Source: Marthasterias glacialis (Eukaryota; Echinodermata; Asteroidea; Forcipulatida; Asteriidae). Taken from it: a stretch of 64,000 nt of DNA. Numbering within the stretch: position 1 is the stretch's first letter; each line of letters opens with the position of its first letter. The position numbers and the translations under genes were made by a program. The stretch is taken from NCBI GenBank assembly GCA_911728455.2, contig OU452219.1, positions 26,231,211 through 26,295,210 on the forward strand. The letters run 5' to 3'. The notes beneath the pieces were generated by a model, which worked only from the letters and a program-made list of their open reading frames with translations, was not told the DNA's origin and ran no database searches. Shown one piece after another: positions 13,101 through 28,100 of the stretch.

Positions 13101-16100
13101 TGAGCATGGTCAGACAGTAGAATGAACATTGAGCACAAATTTTACCCTTGCCTCCCCTTTCAAAATACTCCATCCTTCCCAACCTCTGTAATGTAGCATG
13201 TTTCAATTTAGAACAACAAAACACTGTGCAGACCCACAACTAATCTAGCGATACATACACAATCATGGTATCTGACCCTTGAAAAAAAAAACATAGGAAA
13301 GTCTTTTTGAGTGTAAGGGCTGACCCACAAAGGCTTTGATAGGAATTTTTAGCAGAAGTAGAAGTAATTTGAACACAATAGGAAAATGGACAGGTAGCCA
13401 ATGGAATGAGTGCAACACAGGTGTGTTATCTACGTTCTACAATTTGTAAGTGTAACTATGCGAGCTGCTGTATTAAGCTAGTTGAGTTTGAGGTAATTGA
13501 TAAAGAAGAGAATAATGCACTAACTGCCAGAAAGAATCGCACCTTGTAAGTCAACAGCTGTCCTTCCAGCCATTCTATAATTCTCCAGAGGAAGGGTGGT
13601 GGATCTGGCCCTAGGCAAGCATGACATCATGAACTTGCAGGTTGTAGGTAGAGCATAAGATGACGTCAGTACCAGGGCATCTTCCATGAAGTAATGGGTA
13701 AAAGTCCAGTCTTGATACGGGTCACGTTTCGTCTCTGAGCTGCTTAATGTCTGTTATTGATAGTGGAAAGTTTCAAAGGTTGAACTCAACAGGGCGTCAC
13801 TTTATAATTTTATTTATTTATACTTATTTCATTTCTCTGGCCAGTATAAAAATACAATTTATACATGTACATAAACAAACGTAACTATAATGAATGTAAC
13901 ATTGAACAAAGAGGAATGAGTTGAACCAGCTAGAGCTAGACAAATAGCTGTTGAGGAGATTCTCCTCTCCAGCTGGCACACACAAAAAATATAGAGATAA
14001 AATACAACTATGATATATGTTTTCTACAACAAAGAATGTTAAATTGCATATCTTTTTTTAATGACAAATAAACATTGAAAGCAATAAACATTCCATAGCA
14101 TTGACATTCCTGGGTGTCACATTTTGGAGGAGTTACAGACTTTCCATATCACCACAAATGGAAAGATAGATGTTAATGGCACAACAAGGCCATGTCTTTC
14201 TTTTTTTGATGTTAAAGGGACAATACATCATTGGTCAACCTTGTTCCAAGTGGTGATCGATCTTGCCGTGCCATTCCTCGATAATTGATCCCTGGAATTG
14301 TGACATTAAAATCTCCCAAAATATGGAAGATTTCAATTAGTCCGGTGGCCGATCCACTCTACATGCCTGCTCAAAATGGTAGCCCGCAAAAGAGGCATCA
14401 AGTCAATACAGCAGGGTTTAGTGATGAGAGGCCGGGTAACGATACTACTCGCTGCCCATGGTAGCGAGGTTCATCATTGGTTTTGGAAGAGTACATTCCA
14501 ATCCTTTGGTTTCCTATAAAAGCACCATGCAACCTACCGAATTATTTGGATCTTTATACCAGAATGACTTTGATTGCTGCAATCAAAATAAGCAAGTTAA
14601 TTTGGGGAAGTCTTCAATGCTATTTTCTTATCTTTGATGGTATTTCAGATGTACAGTTTTCTCTAGAGGACAGAAACCGGTATAAACTTTATGAGTCAGC
14701 ATCCAGACAGGAACAAATCAATTTTGTTTTTAACGACTACCAATCCTTGTTGCCTTTAAGATTTTGTCTTTCTAGACAGTTTGGAGGCTAAAGAACACTG
14801 AAAAAAAAATCCTCAAAGATCATAGCTCTGATTTCTATGTTATGATTTCATAGCGTGTCGTGGCCGAGTGGTTTAGTGCACCGGACTCAAGTTCTGGGGG
14901 TTAAACCATTGGGGTGTGGGTTCGAGTTCCGGTCATGACACTTGTGTCCTTGAGCAAGATGCTTTACTACAATTGCTTTTCTTCACCCAGGGGTATAAAT
15001 GGGTACCTGCGAGGGTGGAGGTTGATATTGTGTTTGAAAAAGCCTCCAGAGCGCCGAGGCAGCTTGGCGCTGTATACTCCCCAGGGAGCTGAGAAAGATT
15101 ACAAGAATGTTATGGCCCAATGACCAGGGCACTAATGTAAAGCGCATTGAGACATTATTGTGGATAAGAACTGGTTATTATTATTATTATTATTATGTTG
15201 AAAGTATGAGATAACATACCTGCACTGAGATTCCATAATCGCCACTCTCACACTGATGATAAACAGCATCAGTTAAACGTAGAAGTTTGCATAACTCTGA
15301 ACAGTCACATAGTATGCCTTAAGATGGACAGAAAGTCAAATAAATGTAACTATTATCCAATTCACCTTTTTTAAAACCAGTACGTTTTGGTATAAATATG
15401 AAGAACAACAATTTCACAGCTGTTACCACAAAAGAATTCAAGCTGTTTACATTCAAAGGGTTGCAGGAAGAGGTGGGCTTTTTGAATAATAAAAAAAAAA
15501 AACATTTTAAAGAAAATATGTACGCTTTTGGCAAAGTGGTGAAATACTTTTAAGGCTGGACTGCCCAAAGCCAAATATGTTTTTTCCCCTCACTTTTTTC
15601 ATAGGATGAAGGAAACGAGAACAAGATTAAAAGATATGCAGCAAATTTGAAGAAAAAACTCCCCCCGATATTTGAATGGCCTATCATTCTACATGTAGGT
15701 AAGAGTGTATAGTTGAGAACAGGCTGACAGCAGAGTATAATCCTCAAACGCAGTGAACCAGTGACTTCTGTGAACCAATGTGAAATTTTGTTGACCAGTC
15801 GGTGGCCATCTATAATACATCAACAGTAGGTTGGCCACGACGGTAATGTGTTAAAACTTATCTCATACCCCTACAAGATACCTTGTGCTGTCTTGTGACA
15901 GGTCGGTAATAGGGGGTAACTAGTTAAAACTTTTGTTGAACCCAAAGACGATAACCCGGTTGTCTTCTTGAATAATTAATAGTTATAACTTTGTTTCCCC
16001 GATAAAATGGCTTCCATACCCTGTAAAAGAATGACTACGCTGGAGTAACTTGAGAGTTCAACTTACTTTGATCACAGTGAGTGAGCGCCTTGCAGGTTAG

Positions 16101-19100
16101 CTTGTAGAGCTCTGTGGACAAGCTTGGCTCGTCACCAGATGTTGTGTTGTTCATAATGCTAGGGTGTGATGCAGACCATAAGTCACACACTGCATGAGCT
16201 ACTTTATAGATTGTCTCTGAGATGGCAGGGTTGGACGTGTACTCAGAGAGCTCCCTGTAGATGGATAGTTAAAAAAAAGAAATCTCAGTCGTCACTGCGG
16301 TATGGTTGATTCACGAAGTAAAGACTGTTCAGTAGAACAGATCAAACTGTTTCAAATATTTAATAAACAAATGAAGACAATTTACTTTTTAACGATTTTC
16401 TTTTAGTGTTGGAAACAGTAGAGAATAGAACAAGTACCTAGAGACATAGTACAGGAATAAGCTATTTGTGAGTTAGATTTAATACTGTCTGGAACTATGA
16501 CTTGACTGGTCACAAGTGAACATTCAAGTTGAATTCCCCAGACTAAACACAGTGCTACTACGTCACATGGTTCTGGGTAAGCTTTTGTATAGCAACCTCC
16601 AGATGAGCAAAGCCTTGTGCCATACACATTCATTCAGAACTGTTCATGGGTGTTCACCATTTCACGTAACTACACAAAAGCTTGCCCTGAATCATGTGAC
16701 ATAGCAACTGCCTGCAGTCAGAGGAGTTCCAATTTAAGCGGTTACTTTGTGACTAAGCAAGTCATTGTACCAGACCCTATTTAAATCTGCCTTGCACAAA
16801 TTAAGTAAGTATTAGTCTGAAAGCCCAGTTATCTAGTTGTTTGTATTGAAACCAATGATGTAGATCAGTGGAGTAGCCAGCATCTTTTTTTAAGGGGGGC
16901 AAAGGGTGGAGGGCACAGATTGATGGGGGGGGGGCAAGATGTTCCACGGGGGTGGGGGGACAGCTGCTCCCTTTGCCCCCCCCCCCCCACTGCTTCGCCA
17001 CTGATGTAAATGCCAAGCTAAGCCAACACAAACAATATTAATAAATAATCAAACAAACTTACTTGCATATTTTCAGAGCTGACTTGATCTGGCCAGTCTG
17101 GGCTGCTTTTATGGCAAGTTGGCATTTCAGGTCCTCATGGGATGTGCCAAGTATCCGAGCCAGACTAAAGAACGGAGTAAGAAGGATTTCAAGTATTCTT
17201 AAGTACATACTTCGTCTTACAGGTTTGTGTACCAACTTCAAGCACTGAAGAAAGACTACAGCACATTAAGATAACACAAATCATGGATGGACTGTACAAA
17301 AATAAACTACATGTACCATGTACATGGTTTACATTTGAACTGTGCTAGCGTGGAAATTTCTATGGTGGATTCTGGCAGGATGGACCATTGACTGATGGAA
17401 CGAGGAAAGAAAGACATATTGTTTTAATAGTAGGTGCAGGTTGTAAGCCTGTACGAGAAGACTGTTAACATATATGGGTTCTTCTTTAACCAGTTCAAAC
17501 CAGATGACAAGAATACACGCAAATGCTTCCCCTGCCTGGAAACGGAAGCCGTCTTAAGACGCCATTTTGTAATTTGGACCAACGGACCGAAGGTCGGCCT
17601 GTCATTCAACTACAGACCACGCACACGCAGTCTTACGCTTCGTTTCACCCACACACAAAAAAAGGTGGTGATTTTACTCGCATTTTCTGGCCATTGAGAG
17701 GTGGTTTTTGTGTAATCCGTGATTATAGACCTTTGTCCTTTTGTTCCAAAAAGGGGATTACGATGCATCGAGAGGCTTCCACCATTGTTCATTCATTGTG
17801 TTTCCGCTCAATGGAGGTAAGTCAGAGTGAGTCAGCCATTGAGCCATGGTTCTGTGTTTAGTTATACTCCTATGCCGTAGGTAACGGCCAACGTTTTGCA
17901 ATTCACGGTGCGTGAATTTGACATTTTCTCGGTCAAGAAACAAAACGGATGATCCAATAAAGAGAACCTTTCTTCTCTTGGCATTGTCAAGTCAGGGTAC
18001 CCTCAGAGAATAAAGATTCTGGCAATTCTGCCAAAAAGAATCCTGCCAGGGGGAGGGGACCAAAAAAAAGAATCTCGGCGGCAAATGGTTGAATTCCTTG
18101 TGCATGACGCTCATAATTATAGGTCAGTACCTTAACTTAAGTCTTAAAGTACAAGTACCTGGATATTCTGGTGAAATCTTGCTCAGGTGATTCTTTTCTC
18201 TTCTTCTCACCCTGGCACATTGTCTTTTTCTATAATAAAATAAAAATTTGTGAAGTTTCTAAAACCTTTGAAGAATTAATTGTCGACAAGAAGAAATAAA
18301 TAGATGACTCAATAAATTAATGAACAGGTGCCCACGCCCATAGATGCCTGTAGCTTTTAAACCATGTATACCCATGAATTACAATTGTTCGTTAGGCCAG
18401 GATTTTCTGCTGCTCTTGGCGATGATTGTTCATTGGGGTGAGTCGTGGTCGAACGGATAAGATCACAGACTCAAGCTCTGGTGCTTCTGATCAGCAGAGT
18501 GTGGGCTGGAGTCCCGGCCATGACACTTGTGTCTTTAAGCAAGACACTTAACCGTTATTGTATCGTCCTTCGGAAGGGACTTAAAGCCGTAGGTCCCGTG
18601 TTTTGTATAATGCACAAAAAAGAACCCAGTGCACAAAGAGAAGGGGTTCTCCCCGGTGTTCCTGGTTTGATCGGCTGCAGATTGTGCCACAGCACCTTGT
18701 AAACCCGTTACATGGTGCTATTTAAAGGAACAGTTCTCATACTGAAAAAATGTAACTCCGCATACCTTGCCGGAATAAACACTGAGCATTTTGAAACGCC
18801 CGTACAATGTGATAAAGCACTACATAAGAACTGCGTATTAGTATTATTATTATTATTATTATTATTAAGTACATTAAACAAAGGCAAGATTGTCCTGAGT
18901 TTTAGAAGGTTCACTGGTCGATGCACCTGAGTAACCCGAATCTGAATGTTTAATTGTATACAAGGAGAAAATGTGAACATTAGCCCAACAAACACTAACG
19001 ATGTCACTGAGCAGAAGGAAAAATGGAAATCAGTCTGATGGCTCTAAAAAAGAAGAGCTCTATGAAGGGCCAATCAAATGCTTCACTGCGACTCTAGAAC

Positions 19101-22100
19101 AAAATCAAGACAAATGGGCAGGGTATAAAACAATTGCCAAAGGAATGACATTAGAGCATAAAAGCCCAAACATATGTGAATAGCATCAGAATACAAACAA
19201 AAAGATATATCTGGAGGTCATGGTATCTAGAAAATCGTAACAACTGTGCCCTACCAGCAAGTGACATCACTTGGCTGCGCATGCCGTTCGCCCACTCTTG
19301 TAGTAGGCCATCTATAGTTTCATAGGTCACCATCTCCCAACCAGACTTTACCCATTATCAACCCCTATGACCACCAGGGGTCAGTGAAAAGATCAGGACC
19401 AGGAGACTGAGATTTCTGAGGCACTGCCACAGGCATCCTGAGCTAGCTGTCAGCTGCTTGGTGCCTGTGGCAGACAATCCGTAGGAAGACCAAATACAAC
19501 CTTTGCGGACAGCATCTTTCAGGGAACAGGTTTCCTGAAAGAAGATCTACTGGCTGCAATGGGAGACCGGGACCAGTGGAGAACCATTATCCAGCAGATG
19601 ATCAAAACAAGCATGGCAATAGATTGTTCAAGTCAAATGATGCGATTTTGTTTTCTTCACACATTAAAGCAAAGTAGATGGGAACCCAAGGTTTTCAAAA
19701 ATGTTTGAATAGACCTTCCTTTTGCAACACCACAGCCGCGAGTTTTGCCAACAGTGGTTGCAAAAAGTATGGGCAGCCTTCACTACAAAAAATACAACAG
19801 TTTAATATTCGAAAATTAAATTAATACCCATATTAATGATAAATATAAATTTACTAAAACAATAAGTAAACTTATCCTTTATAAAAAATGTTTTATTTTT
19901 TCACAAAAAAGGGATTTTTTTTGCCAAGCAAGTTTATGCATTTTGTGATACTCAAGGCCTCCCATACAAAATGGTGGTCAATGTTTGTCAACAAACAAAA
20001 AAGGGTCTATACACAGGAGACTTGCATGGTCTCTAGACAAGTCTGCCACTGCTTTCTAGCGAGTTATATTTACCTGTCCTTCCTCCATGTTACTGCCTCT
20101 AGCTTTAGATTTCTTGAGGTAGAATGCAGCCAGATGTTTGGTCAACACAGACTTCCTGATGCTTGCTTTACGGAAATCCGCCAACGGTAGAAACTCATCA
20201 TACTCAACCTATTGTGGCATAACATAATAAACATCTAGTTGTAAGCGAATGATAGATCTTGATCATCATTGTTTAGTCATCCATTTCTCAAGCAGACACA
20301 CACTATACAAAATAAACATTAAGATTTTTAGGATAAAAAAGTATGTGGTTGGTGGCTGTTAAAAAAAAAATAAAACAAATAAATGGTCAGTTTCCAAGTG
20401 AATGCTCACACTGATTACAAAGTTCAGGCAAGTTCCGATACTCCAGAGAGAAAAAAATGCGGTGGAAGACTCCAAAATCACCATTGCTTATTTTGATTGC
20501 TGCAATCAAAATAAGCATGTATGTAAGTGTCCATAAAATTTGTGTAAAACATTTTGATGTTTTCCCTAATTAGACATGACAAACTACTTGACTTGAAATT
20601 TTCATGGAAAACTTGAAGATGGGAAGTAATTTACTATTCAGAAAACTGATGATCTAATACACCTTTAAAAGGCAATATGGATTAAAATACTTTAAATCAA
20701 AGCAAGTCAGGAAATGAAACAAATACGACTGAGGAGATTTTGATAGACAGGGGGAAAATAAAAAAGGAAAGAAACAGGAACAGGGGTAGGATGGATAGGA
20801 TGGGTAGGATGGAAAATTTGAGAAGACAACAGGGAAAGGTACATGTACTTAAAAAACAAAGATGCCTGTATCTAGCTGGCCAGGTTAAACAAAAGAGTCT
20901 AAAGCCTGCCTTGCATGGTTTTGTTGGGTCTAGTAATTAAACCACAGGATGTAGAATGTAAGTCAGACTGAGGTGAGTCTCAGTACACAGCCCTTCAACT
21001 TGATGGCATTAACCGCAAAAGCATGCCATTGTGCAGAGGCAAATTTTTGGGGATACCTATAGCAGTAAAAATTGTTCAAGTGTAAATGTATTTCATAGGT
21101 TACCAAGAAAATCAGGCGGCCAGCTTGCACATTCACCATAGATTTGCATTGTTTTGCCATTCGTTTGCTTACAGTAACCGCCGGAAGGTTGGCATGCCTT
21201 TTCAAGTGCTTACGGTTCTATGAAATAGAGATTTCACAGTAAGCACAAAATCAGCCGTTAAGCAGCTGTATTAAATTGGCCCCAGATTGGACATCAATAA
21301 CAATGTTTGCACTATCACATTACTATGCATTGGACATTTTTGTAATATGTTGGGTTGGAATGTTAGTACCTGTAATGACAGCATGCATTTGAGATCCTTC
21401 TGAAGATTCTGCAGGTGTCTGACTTCTAAAGGTTCCATTATCCTATTCAGAAGAAACTTGATGATACTGACGACTCCCTTGGTGATTAGTATGATCTCCT
21501 TCTTGTCCTGAAAAAGATTTGAACTAGGCATTATTGGATCTGCAATCAATCAATGATTACAATAACTACGATCCAGTGTTCGTGACAAATGCAACTTGAC
21601 TGACCTTGCATATTCCAGTGCATTTCCTGGCAGGCAAAGCACTGTTGATGTAGATAGTCTTACATTTTGTATCATAAATTCAATACAAATTTGATTATTG
21701 TAAAAAAAAAATAAAAACAGCTGGTCAAGTTCTTATATGAAGCCTCTTTCCTGATAAAATGTAAGATTTTTTCTTCCACTGTGTACAAATTGTGCCCTGC
21801 AGGAAGTCCAGGCTCTGTGGTTCTTTTGTAAACATGTGACGTCACAGCTTACATGGTCTATTAAAACAACAAGTGAAGGGAAAAGGGAAGTGGATGAGAC
21901 ACATTTTACAGGCGTTAGGAGGCTGCAACTGCGTGACTTCAGGTTGGAATGAAGAAATAGGGACCCCCAGTCTTCCCTGAACATTATACAGTCTAGAAGT
22001 TAATCTAGGATTGAGATTTTGCTGGGGGAAAAAACCAACCTTTAACTAGGGACAAGACCAACTGGACATTGTGTCTTGCAACCTTTCGGGCCACCCTGCC

Positions 22101-25100
22101 TGTAGCATTTGAAGTGAGCCAAACAATCAACATTACTGCTATAAAATGGAGGTTTGTGGTAACACCATGTATTTAATCTCTTTGTTGAGTATGTGTGTGA
22201 TCTGAGAGGAACCAAATATACCAATATACTTGTAGTGTGTTGTGTTGTCATTATTAGCCTTTGAGAAAGACTCTGCTAGGGTCAAAACGTGAGGCCATTA
22301 AGCATTTGTTTTGCATCTACACATCAGGTCTTTTTGCTTGGTAAGCAGTTTGCAACAGCAAATTTTATTTTCTCAGGAGCCAAAGTACTCAAAGTTTGCT
22401 CTGTTTGTCATCAGGAGAAACAGACCAGACTATACTCTTTCAAATGTCAAGTACACCTCCGGTTCATTTCAGAACCACACATGCTCACGAAAGAGATTAA
22501 ATACATGGTGTTACCACAAACTTCCATTTAGTTGCACCTACACCAATGCAAATCGTCAAATCATTCTTAACATCAATGCTTTTGGTAAATCACATTGTTT
22601 TACACTAATTACCTCTTGGTCCAAAATGTTTTGGGTTGATTCATTTAGGATGACTTCTGACCAGGTCACAACTCTTCTGGCACATTCCATTGCTTCTGTG
22701 GGGTTCATCGATGACAGTAGCTCGATACAATCCTGAATCTGTTGCAAAGTACAGATTTGTTTCAATTTATTATTGTTTAGTTTACAGCACTGATATTGTT
22801 TACAAATCACTGACGTTTAATCTCTTTGCACTGATTTATTCATAACTTCTTTTTTCTCCCCAAATTATTTTATGTGAATGGATTGAATATACTACTTTAT
22901 GCACAAAGTAAAATGTAGACCTTTAGATCAGCTAACTGTATCTACTCAGATTAGCAGCCTCTTGAAGCCATTTTAGGATTGACAAGGGCATTGGAACAAG
23001 TTTTACTTTACCACATCTTGTTTTCTTTTTCACAAGACAAAAGTAAAAATTAATTTATGTCAATTCCAATGGTGGTTCAGAAGTTTTATTTTATTAACTT
23101 TAGCTTTTTTAAAGAAAGTAAATCTGGAGTTCACTGATTGTTAAGGTCATAATTGGGGTTAATCCTCCAGAAAAAATAATTCTGTCTGAAACACTGTCAA
23201 TAAAATAACATTTGAAAATCCCTAAATCACCAATAATAATAATAATAACAATAATAACTAGTTCTTTCATAGCGCATTTCACAATACCGTCTCAATGCGC
23301 TTTACATTTTGTGCTTATTTTGATTGCCGCATTTGAGACAAGTTTGATATGAAAGTGCCATTTTTTGTTGTTTTCACTAAATCAGAATCACCTAATGTGG
23401 TGACATTTTCACAGGTTGGTTGCACGGTGTATATACTGAAAACTAGATGATATGGGAATGAATGTAGTTATAGAATTTTAACAAACAACGACGATCTTTC
23501 CCCACAGGAAATTATTCCAATGCAGTAACTATAACTGATAATATCTTTTACAAATGTTGTTCTATGGGGAAAAAAAGGAAACCGTTCAGATCAAGTTTGA
23601 TTTCTCTCCATCTTTTGGTCTTACCCTGTCGTGTTGAATGAGAAACCTGAGTCTGAAGATGAAGACGTCTATTTGGGATAAATGGTTGTAGGTCTTAGCA
23701 ACTTGTAGTGCATCCTCAAGACAATCACAGCCATCACTAACAAGGATGTTCTTAATTACCATCTAGAAAAAAAACACGATCATAATTGTTGAAATATAAA
23801 TCATCCATTGAGAAATATGAACATAAATTTGGGTTGATCCTTTTAATACCAATGCTCTTCATCACCATATAGCATAAAAATAGAAATGCTATCGTTGTGT
23901 GGCCGGAAGGACGAGTGTGACTAGCAAAAGGTTGTCAGCAATTACTGTCCAAAATTGTGTTTCAGAAAACAGAGTGTGAAAGGTTGGTCATTTTTCTGCA
24001 ATTTTTAAGTCATTCAGGAAAGTCACATTTCACATGGGAATGGAAAAACATGTCTTGGGTGTAATTCTATCAACAAATATACAACAGTTATGATATAATT
24101 TTTTCCGAGAGAGCCATGTTGTTGCTTGTGACCTTCTGCTGGGGCAAAAAATTGTAATTTGTGTGCCCGGGAAAAAAGGTCGTACAGCCGTATGACCTTC
24201 TTCAGGGCACACCCTGATATTATATGATATAGATCTTAAATCATGGTATTCTTTTTAACAATGGAGCTGTCCTCTCACCACTCTGAAAGCTTTGCTGTCC
24301 ATCAACATCAACTCTGTAACACCGAAAGTCATGGATTGGAATCCAAACGAAGGCACTTGTTTTTGTTCCCCTAACACTCATTACTCAAAGACAATGTTCA
24401 AATGAAATATTAAGTGTGAAATATTTACTAGTAAAGAAACTTTTATAATCTATTTAATTTCAGGAGGGAAAAAAAATAGTAAATTAAATGTAATAACTGC
24501 ATCACAGATAAAGCACAGTAATGTTTTTTGTTTTACCCTATACAGTTGTGTAACAAGTTCTGTATAGTGCTTTGCGAGTCAGTCCTGCAGAAAAAAAAAT
24601 CCACCGGTGTACTACTTGGGAGGGATTCAAACTTATGACCTATGCATTCTAGAGCAAATGTCTTAACTGCTAGACCACTGAGATTACCCGGTGATGAGAG
24701 GCCAGTTCGAACCCTGTAAGTATCAGCGATACTGCAAACACTTTAATAGATGTAATAATTGCATCAGAAAACCAGTAATCAACCAATATAGAGGAAAACA
24801 ATGATGGAATGACTGTGGCAATTCTCACTAACCCGCGCATTATCCTTGCGTACGTTGTCATGGCGGAGGTCATATTTAGCCAGCATCTTCTTAAGTTGAA
24901 CCAACTTGTACTTCCCACGTAACTCTTCAACTCTGTAGAATTGAAGATGGTCTTTATGTCATCGGTTATACAAAACTAATCCTAGTTATCAATGAAACTA
25001 TTCTGTTAAGTTTGATAGTTAACCAGTTGCTACTATTCTTTTCTTCCCCCCCCCCCCCCCCCCCCCCGTCCCCCCTGGCAGGATTCTTTTGCCGCAGTCA

Positions 25101-28100
25101 TTTTTCTTTGAGGGTACCCCTGGCACATAAGAAAACCAGACTTGACAATGCCAAGAGAACAAAGATTATCTTTATTGGATCATTTGTTTTCTTTTCACAC
25201 ACCGTGAACTGCAAAACATCGGCCATTACCTACGACATAGGAGTGGTACTAAACCAGGAACCAAAAACTGGTTCATGCATAAATCCTTAAAAGAAAACTA
25301 GTTTGATGCATATCTTACGGGTTTCTGGTAACCAATTTGTGGTCATGTCACACTTTACAAACAGGATAATCACATTACAAATATGACTAACTTTGGATGT
25401 TTGAGGCTGAGTCCTTGATGAACAAGTTGTTCCATCTTGTCATTCCACGGCATAGAGGCACTAATCATCAGAGAGTAGATTGCCAGACACTTACACTGTG
25501 TTAAACAAAACACATTATGAGAGACCAGTTGAAATATCCATGGCCATATACAATCTTCACGTAGACCAATTGAAAATAATTCATATCTTACACTACTGGC
25601 TTTCAGAAGAGTAAAAATATTTTCCATCCTTTAATTTTCAATAAATACACCATAAAACCTGTGATAATTTTATCACATTAGGCAATCCTGATTAATGGTG
25701 AAAACAAACAAAAAATGGTGCAGGTTTTGTCAGGGATTTGGTGCACACTCACATTAAAATATTTCAATTTGGCAATCAAAATAACGATGGTGATCTTCAA
25801 ATGTTATTTTCTTGACTTTGATAGTATGGATTAATTCTGGTATGAACTTTATGAGGCAGTGAGCTTTCAGACTGAAACTACTCAAATTTGCTTTTGGTAA
25901 TTGCCAAACTTGTACTTTGTCTTTAGAACAAGTTTGTGTATATACACTTCTTTCAAAATCAAAGTAAACTATTGCTCGCAAATATGAACATACTAAAATG
26001 TGTCAGTTTTCAAGGATATTTCGGTGACATGTTGGAGTTAGATTTCAGACACACTATAGGCTCATTAGTAAATAAATGAAAAAGACCAGTAATTTTGAAA
26101 GCTAATTCATGCAAAAAAAACCACAAATTTGGAGGGGTTTATTTATGATTTGACCTTCTTTGTATTTTTAATCAAAATTAAGTGGCCAACAGCTATTATT
26201 ATTATTATTATTTTTCTATATTATATTATTTTTTTCGCAATTCGCCCATCACAAGGCCCAAAGGCCACTCAAGGTGTGGGCTACTTTGTTGAAGGGATAG
26301 AAACCTGCCCCAATGCGCAGAAACAAGACATGGAGAGATATAAACGCAAGTCTGTTCACAGCACAGCTAAGAACAGGGAGGGGTAAATGAATCCATTGCT
26401 TCCCCTATTTGAAGCAATTATAGTTAAGTGTCTTGCTCAAGGACACAAGTGTCATGACCAGGATTGGAACCCTCATCCTGATGACTTAGCCACCTGAACT
26501 TGAGTCCGATGCACTAAACCACTCGGCCATGACACGCTATGTTTGCTATTATTGAGCCAAATGTTCCCAAAACAGACAAAAACTGACAAATTTTTTGTAG
26601 ATGCAGTGTTTGTAATGTTGGTTCTCCAATTGATACACACAAAACGTTTAACTGTATATTTCTATATTTCTATTAACAGTCTGCAGTTTGACAGACTTTT
26701 TTCAAATGACTGAAATTTCACATTTTTAATATAAAAGTATAAATACCAAACTGTTTCCTACCTCAATATCTTTGATACAATGGATGACAGCAATTGCTTT
26801 AGCTTCCCAGAATGCTTCATACACGTAGGTTACACTCCGACCCTGGGCGTAGCTTTTCAGCAAGTCCTGGGGAATATTAAAAACACATCTTAAAGGGATG
26901 GTACATCAAAATAATTGGTATTTTGAAATACATTGAATTTTCTTTCCAATGTTCTAGCAACATATCTTAAAGCCTTGTACAGCCTTGTTTTGGAAGAATA
27001 CATTCATTTCAATCCTCTAGATTTCAAGAAACATACATGTATCTAACGGAATGGAACATCGTTGGCTTATGGAAAATTAAATTTACTTTAATTCCCTCGT
27101 CTTGAGAAATGTCTCTTAATGTAATGGATGGTTATATATCATGTTTTTTGTAAGATATCCAATCAACAATCCAATAAACAAGAAAACATATTTTAAAAAA
27201 TCGTAATGAGTATTTCCAATGTACTTTGTTGATTTCTGGAAGATTACATTCATGTAAATGGCAATGTGAACTGACCTGTATGTAATGCAGCAGTAACTTA
27301 TCTCCATTGAGATTGTGTTCTTGAATGTAAGGTTGGACCAGTTTTGCTATCGTGCCAGGAATTAGTTCTGGAGCTGCGACACGATCAAGCATCCGAAACA
27401 CCAAGGTACTGGTTGTCTCCTGGAAAAAAGGGGGAGCTGTTTAAAAAAAGTGTTGCCCCAACTTACATAAAAAAAAAAAAAACCTCTGTATAGTCATAGA
27501 GATTCCCCACATGTTATCAAACATTCAATTATAAACTGGTGGACAGATTTTGATGATGTCAAACATTTATAACAACTTCACCAAGCTCTCCAACACCAAA
27601 ACATTTTGATGTTATTTAATAACAGTAATAATAATAATAATAATAATAATACTGGGTTCTTATATAGCGCTTTATCACACCCCTAGGGGCCTATCAAATC
27701 ACTCATTATTTGTTTTACAACAGGATAAGCAGAACTATGGTTTTTTTTATTTGTGAGACCCATTTATAAAGCACCTTGTAATGGTTTACAACATTGCCAG
27801 AAACATCGGGGCAAAACCCTTCACTTAACGATAAGTGTACTGGGTTCTTTTACGTGCATTACACAACACATGGGACCTACGGCTTTATGTCTCATCCGAA
27901 GGACAAAGCAATAATGGTTAAGTGCCTTGCTTAAGGGAACAAGTGTAAAGACCGGGACTCGAACCCACACTCCGCTGATCAGAAACACCAGAGCTTGGGT
28001 CTGGTACTCTTAACCACTTGGCCACGAGCAGTTATTTCTTTGTGACCATACATTTTTGGGCACGTTTTGGTGGTGAGGAATGCAATTTTATATGGAGAGA

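Noticed and set aside
14854-14940. tRNA-Leu gene
   Set aside because: The tRNA-like part runs straight into a SINE body and TTA tail repeated elsewhere in the window, so it is a retroposon head.
22311-22736. 141-codon plus-strand frame
   Set aside because: Its right part is the complement of KNTC1 exon 27 and its left part is an inverted repeat. No conserved motif.
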